Part shown: positions 5,194 to 5,949 of the stretch, in pieces | Layout of the letters: every line of letters begins with the position of its first letter | How positions within the stretch are numbered: position 1 is the stretch's first letter | Source of the DNA: an uncultured bacterium | GTDB taxonomy: Bacteria; Actinomycetota; Aquicultoria; SKW223; CALKMS01 | Direction of reading: 5' to 3' | Length of the DNA stretch: 5,949 bases | NCBI GenBank assembly: GCA_938091145.1 | Contig: CALKMS010000022.1 | Location: 1-5,949, forward strand | Made by a program: the position numbers and the translations under genes | The notes under the pieces: generated by a model | The model's database searches: none | What the model was told of the DNA's origin: nothing | The model's input: the letters and a program-made list of their open reading frames with translations, nothing else

Positions 5194-5949
5194 TTATGAA
5201 TTAGTATCTTCAGTTTGTTCTTCGCCAGGTAAAGTCTCTTCTTCATCATACTGAGCCCGAAACTCCAGTCCCAATCGTCTTGCCTCTCGCATTGCCGCCT
5301 CTTCCTCCTCAGCTTCTTCTTTCACTTCCATAGTTTCCCCTTCTTCAGAAACTAACTCGACCGAGAGACCAAGGCTTTGCATTTCCTTAACCAACACCTT
5401 AAAAGACTCAGGTAAAGCAGCTTCTGGAATGTTCTCGCCTTTAACAATACTTTGATAAGCCTTCACCCGACCCATCACATCGTCTGATTTAACTGTAAGC
5501 ATTTCTTGGAGCAAGTTTGCTGCTCCATAAGCTTCCAAAGCCCAAACTTCCATTTCGCCAAACCTCTGGCCACCAAACTGTGCTTTTCCGCCCAGCGGTT
5601 GCTGGGTAATCAGCGAATAAGGACCTATCGAGCGAGCATGAATTTTTTCATCGACCAAATGAATAAGCTTCATCATATAAATATAACCCACTGTAATGGG
5701 CTGATCGAAAGGTTCACCCGTCCTTCCATCATAAAGAGTAGCTTTTCCATCAGCAGGAAGGCCTGCTTTTTTCAAAATCTGTTTAATTTCCTCTTCACGC
5801 GCACCTTCAAAAACAGGCGAGGCTACATAAACGGGTGCTTCTTTTCTCTTTCCGTTTTCCGTCCAGCCAACCGAACAAGCCCAACCCAGGTGAGTTTCCA
5901 AAATCTGGCCAACATTCATCCGAGAAGGAACTCCAAGTGGATTAAGAAT
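5194..5949 (-). CDS. rpoB: DNA-directed RNA polymerase subunit beta, C-terminal part, cut by the window edge
   Basis: Beta is the second large catalytic subunit of RNA polymerase. Only the last 251 residues are here; the frame is open to the right edge and begins ILNPLGVPSRMNVGQ, so the internal Met at 5919 is not a start. Recognisable are the conserved GQILETHLGW, the TVGYIYMMKLIHLVDEKIHA segment next to the active site, TQQPLGGKAQFGGQRFGEME at about 116-135, EVWALEAYGAA, and the terminal helix ESFKVLVKEMQSLGLSVEL, which packs against beta'. From about residue 201 the sequence becomes a variable acidic tail of some 50 residues, longer than in E. coli and comparable to the extra tail I recall in actinobacterial beta. 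The PVYVASPVFEGA segment also looks actinobacterial. The rifampicin-binding region lies outside the window. The TAA stop (5196-5194) is 14 nt before the longest rpoC start, the usual rpoBC arrangement with probable translational coupling. Confidence 0.98.
   Translation of the reverse strand: MLNPLGVPSRMNVGQILETHLGWACSVGWTENGKRKEAPVYVASPVFEGAREEEIKQILKKAGLPADGKATLYDGRTGEPFDQPITVGYIYMMKLIHLVDEKIHARSIGPYSLITQQPLGGKAQFGGQRFGEMEVWALEAYGAANLLQEMLTVKSDDVMGRVKAYQSIVKGENIPEAALPESFKVLVKEMQSLGLSVELVSEEGETMEVKEEAEEEEAAMREARRLGLEFRAQYDEEETLPGEEQTEDTNS

Overview
The window is a stretch of core bacterial information-processing genes, all on the minus strand and so transcribed from right to left. In transcription order it holds the 3' end of rpoB (RNA polymerase beta), complete rpoC (beta'), complete rpsL (ribosomal protein S12), complete rpsG (S7), and the 5' end of fusA (elongation factor G). 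It is coding from end to end. The only gaps are 14 nt (rpoB-rpoC), 70 nt (rpoC-rpsL), 9 nt (rpsL-rpsG) and 9 nt (rpsG-fusA). There are no RNA genes, mobile elements, CRISPR arrays or long repeats.

Organism: clearly bacterial, with G+C judged by eye in the low 40s percent. Beta' has no insertion in the trigger loop. It does have a long charged coiled-coil-like segment at about residues 141-232, placed as I recall it in actinobacterial beta' proteins. The gene order rpoB-rpoC-rpsL-rpsG-fusA, with no L7Ae-like gene between rpoC and rpsL, also fits Actinomycetota better than Bacillota. The A+T-rich codon use is not typical of cultured actinobacteria. My best guess is an uncultured, deep-branching, low-GC actinobacterial or neighbouring lineage. 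This rests on recalled family sequences, not on a search.

Region by region: 5949-5194 encodes the C-terminal 251 residues of beta, ending in an acidic tail. 5179-1352 encodes beta', with both zinc sites, the catalytic Asp triad, the bridge helix and the trigger loop intact. 1362-1334, across the rpoC stop codon, carries a near-consensus sigma70/sigmaA-type promoter that could drive rpsL-rpsG-fusA separately from rpoBC. The 5' leader that follows includes a small hairpin that pairs the rpsL Shine-Dalgarno. rpsL, rpsG and fusA are then packed 9 nt apart, each spacer carrying an AGGTGG ribosome-binding motif.

Together the genes supply the catalytic core of transcription and part of the decoding and translocation machinery of the ribosome. 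No undescribed system is visible. The points worth a second look are regulatory (the promoter, the leader hairpin, the missing room for an E. coli-type S7 operator, the poly-G ribosome-binding site of rpoC) and one unusual CGCG replacement in a conserved C-terminal motif of beta'.
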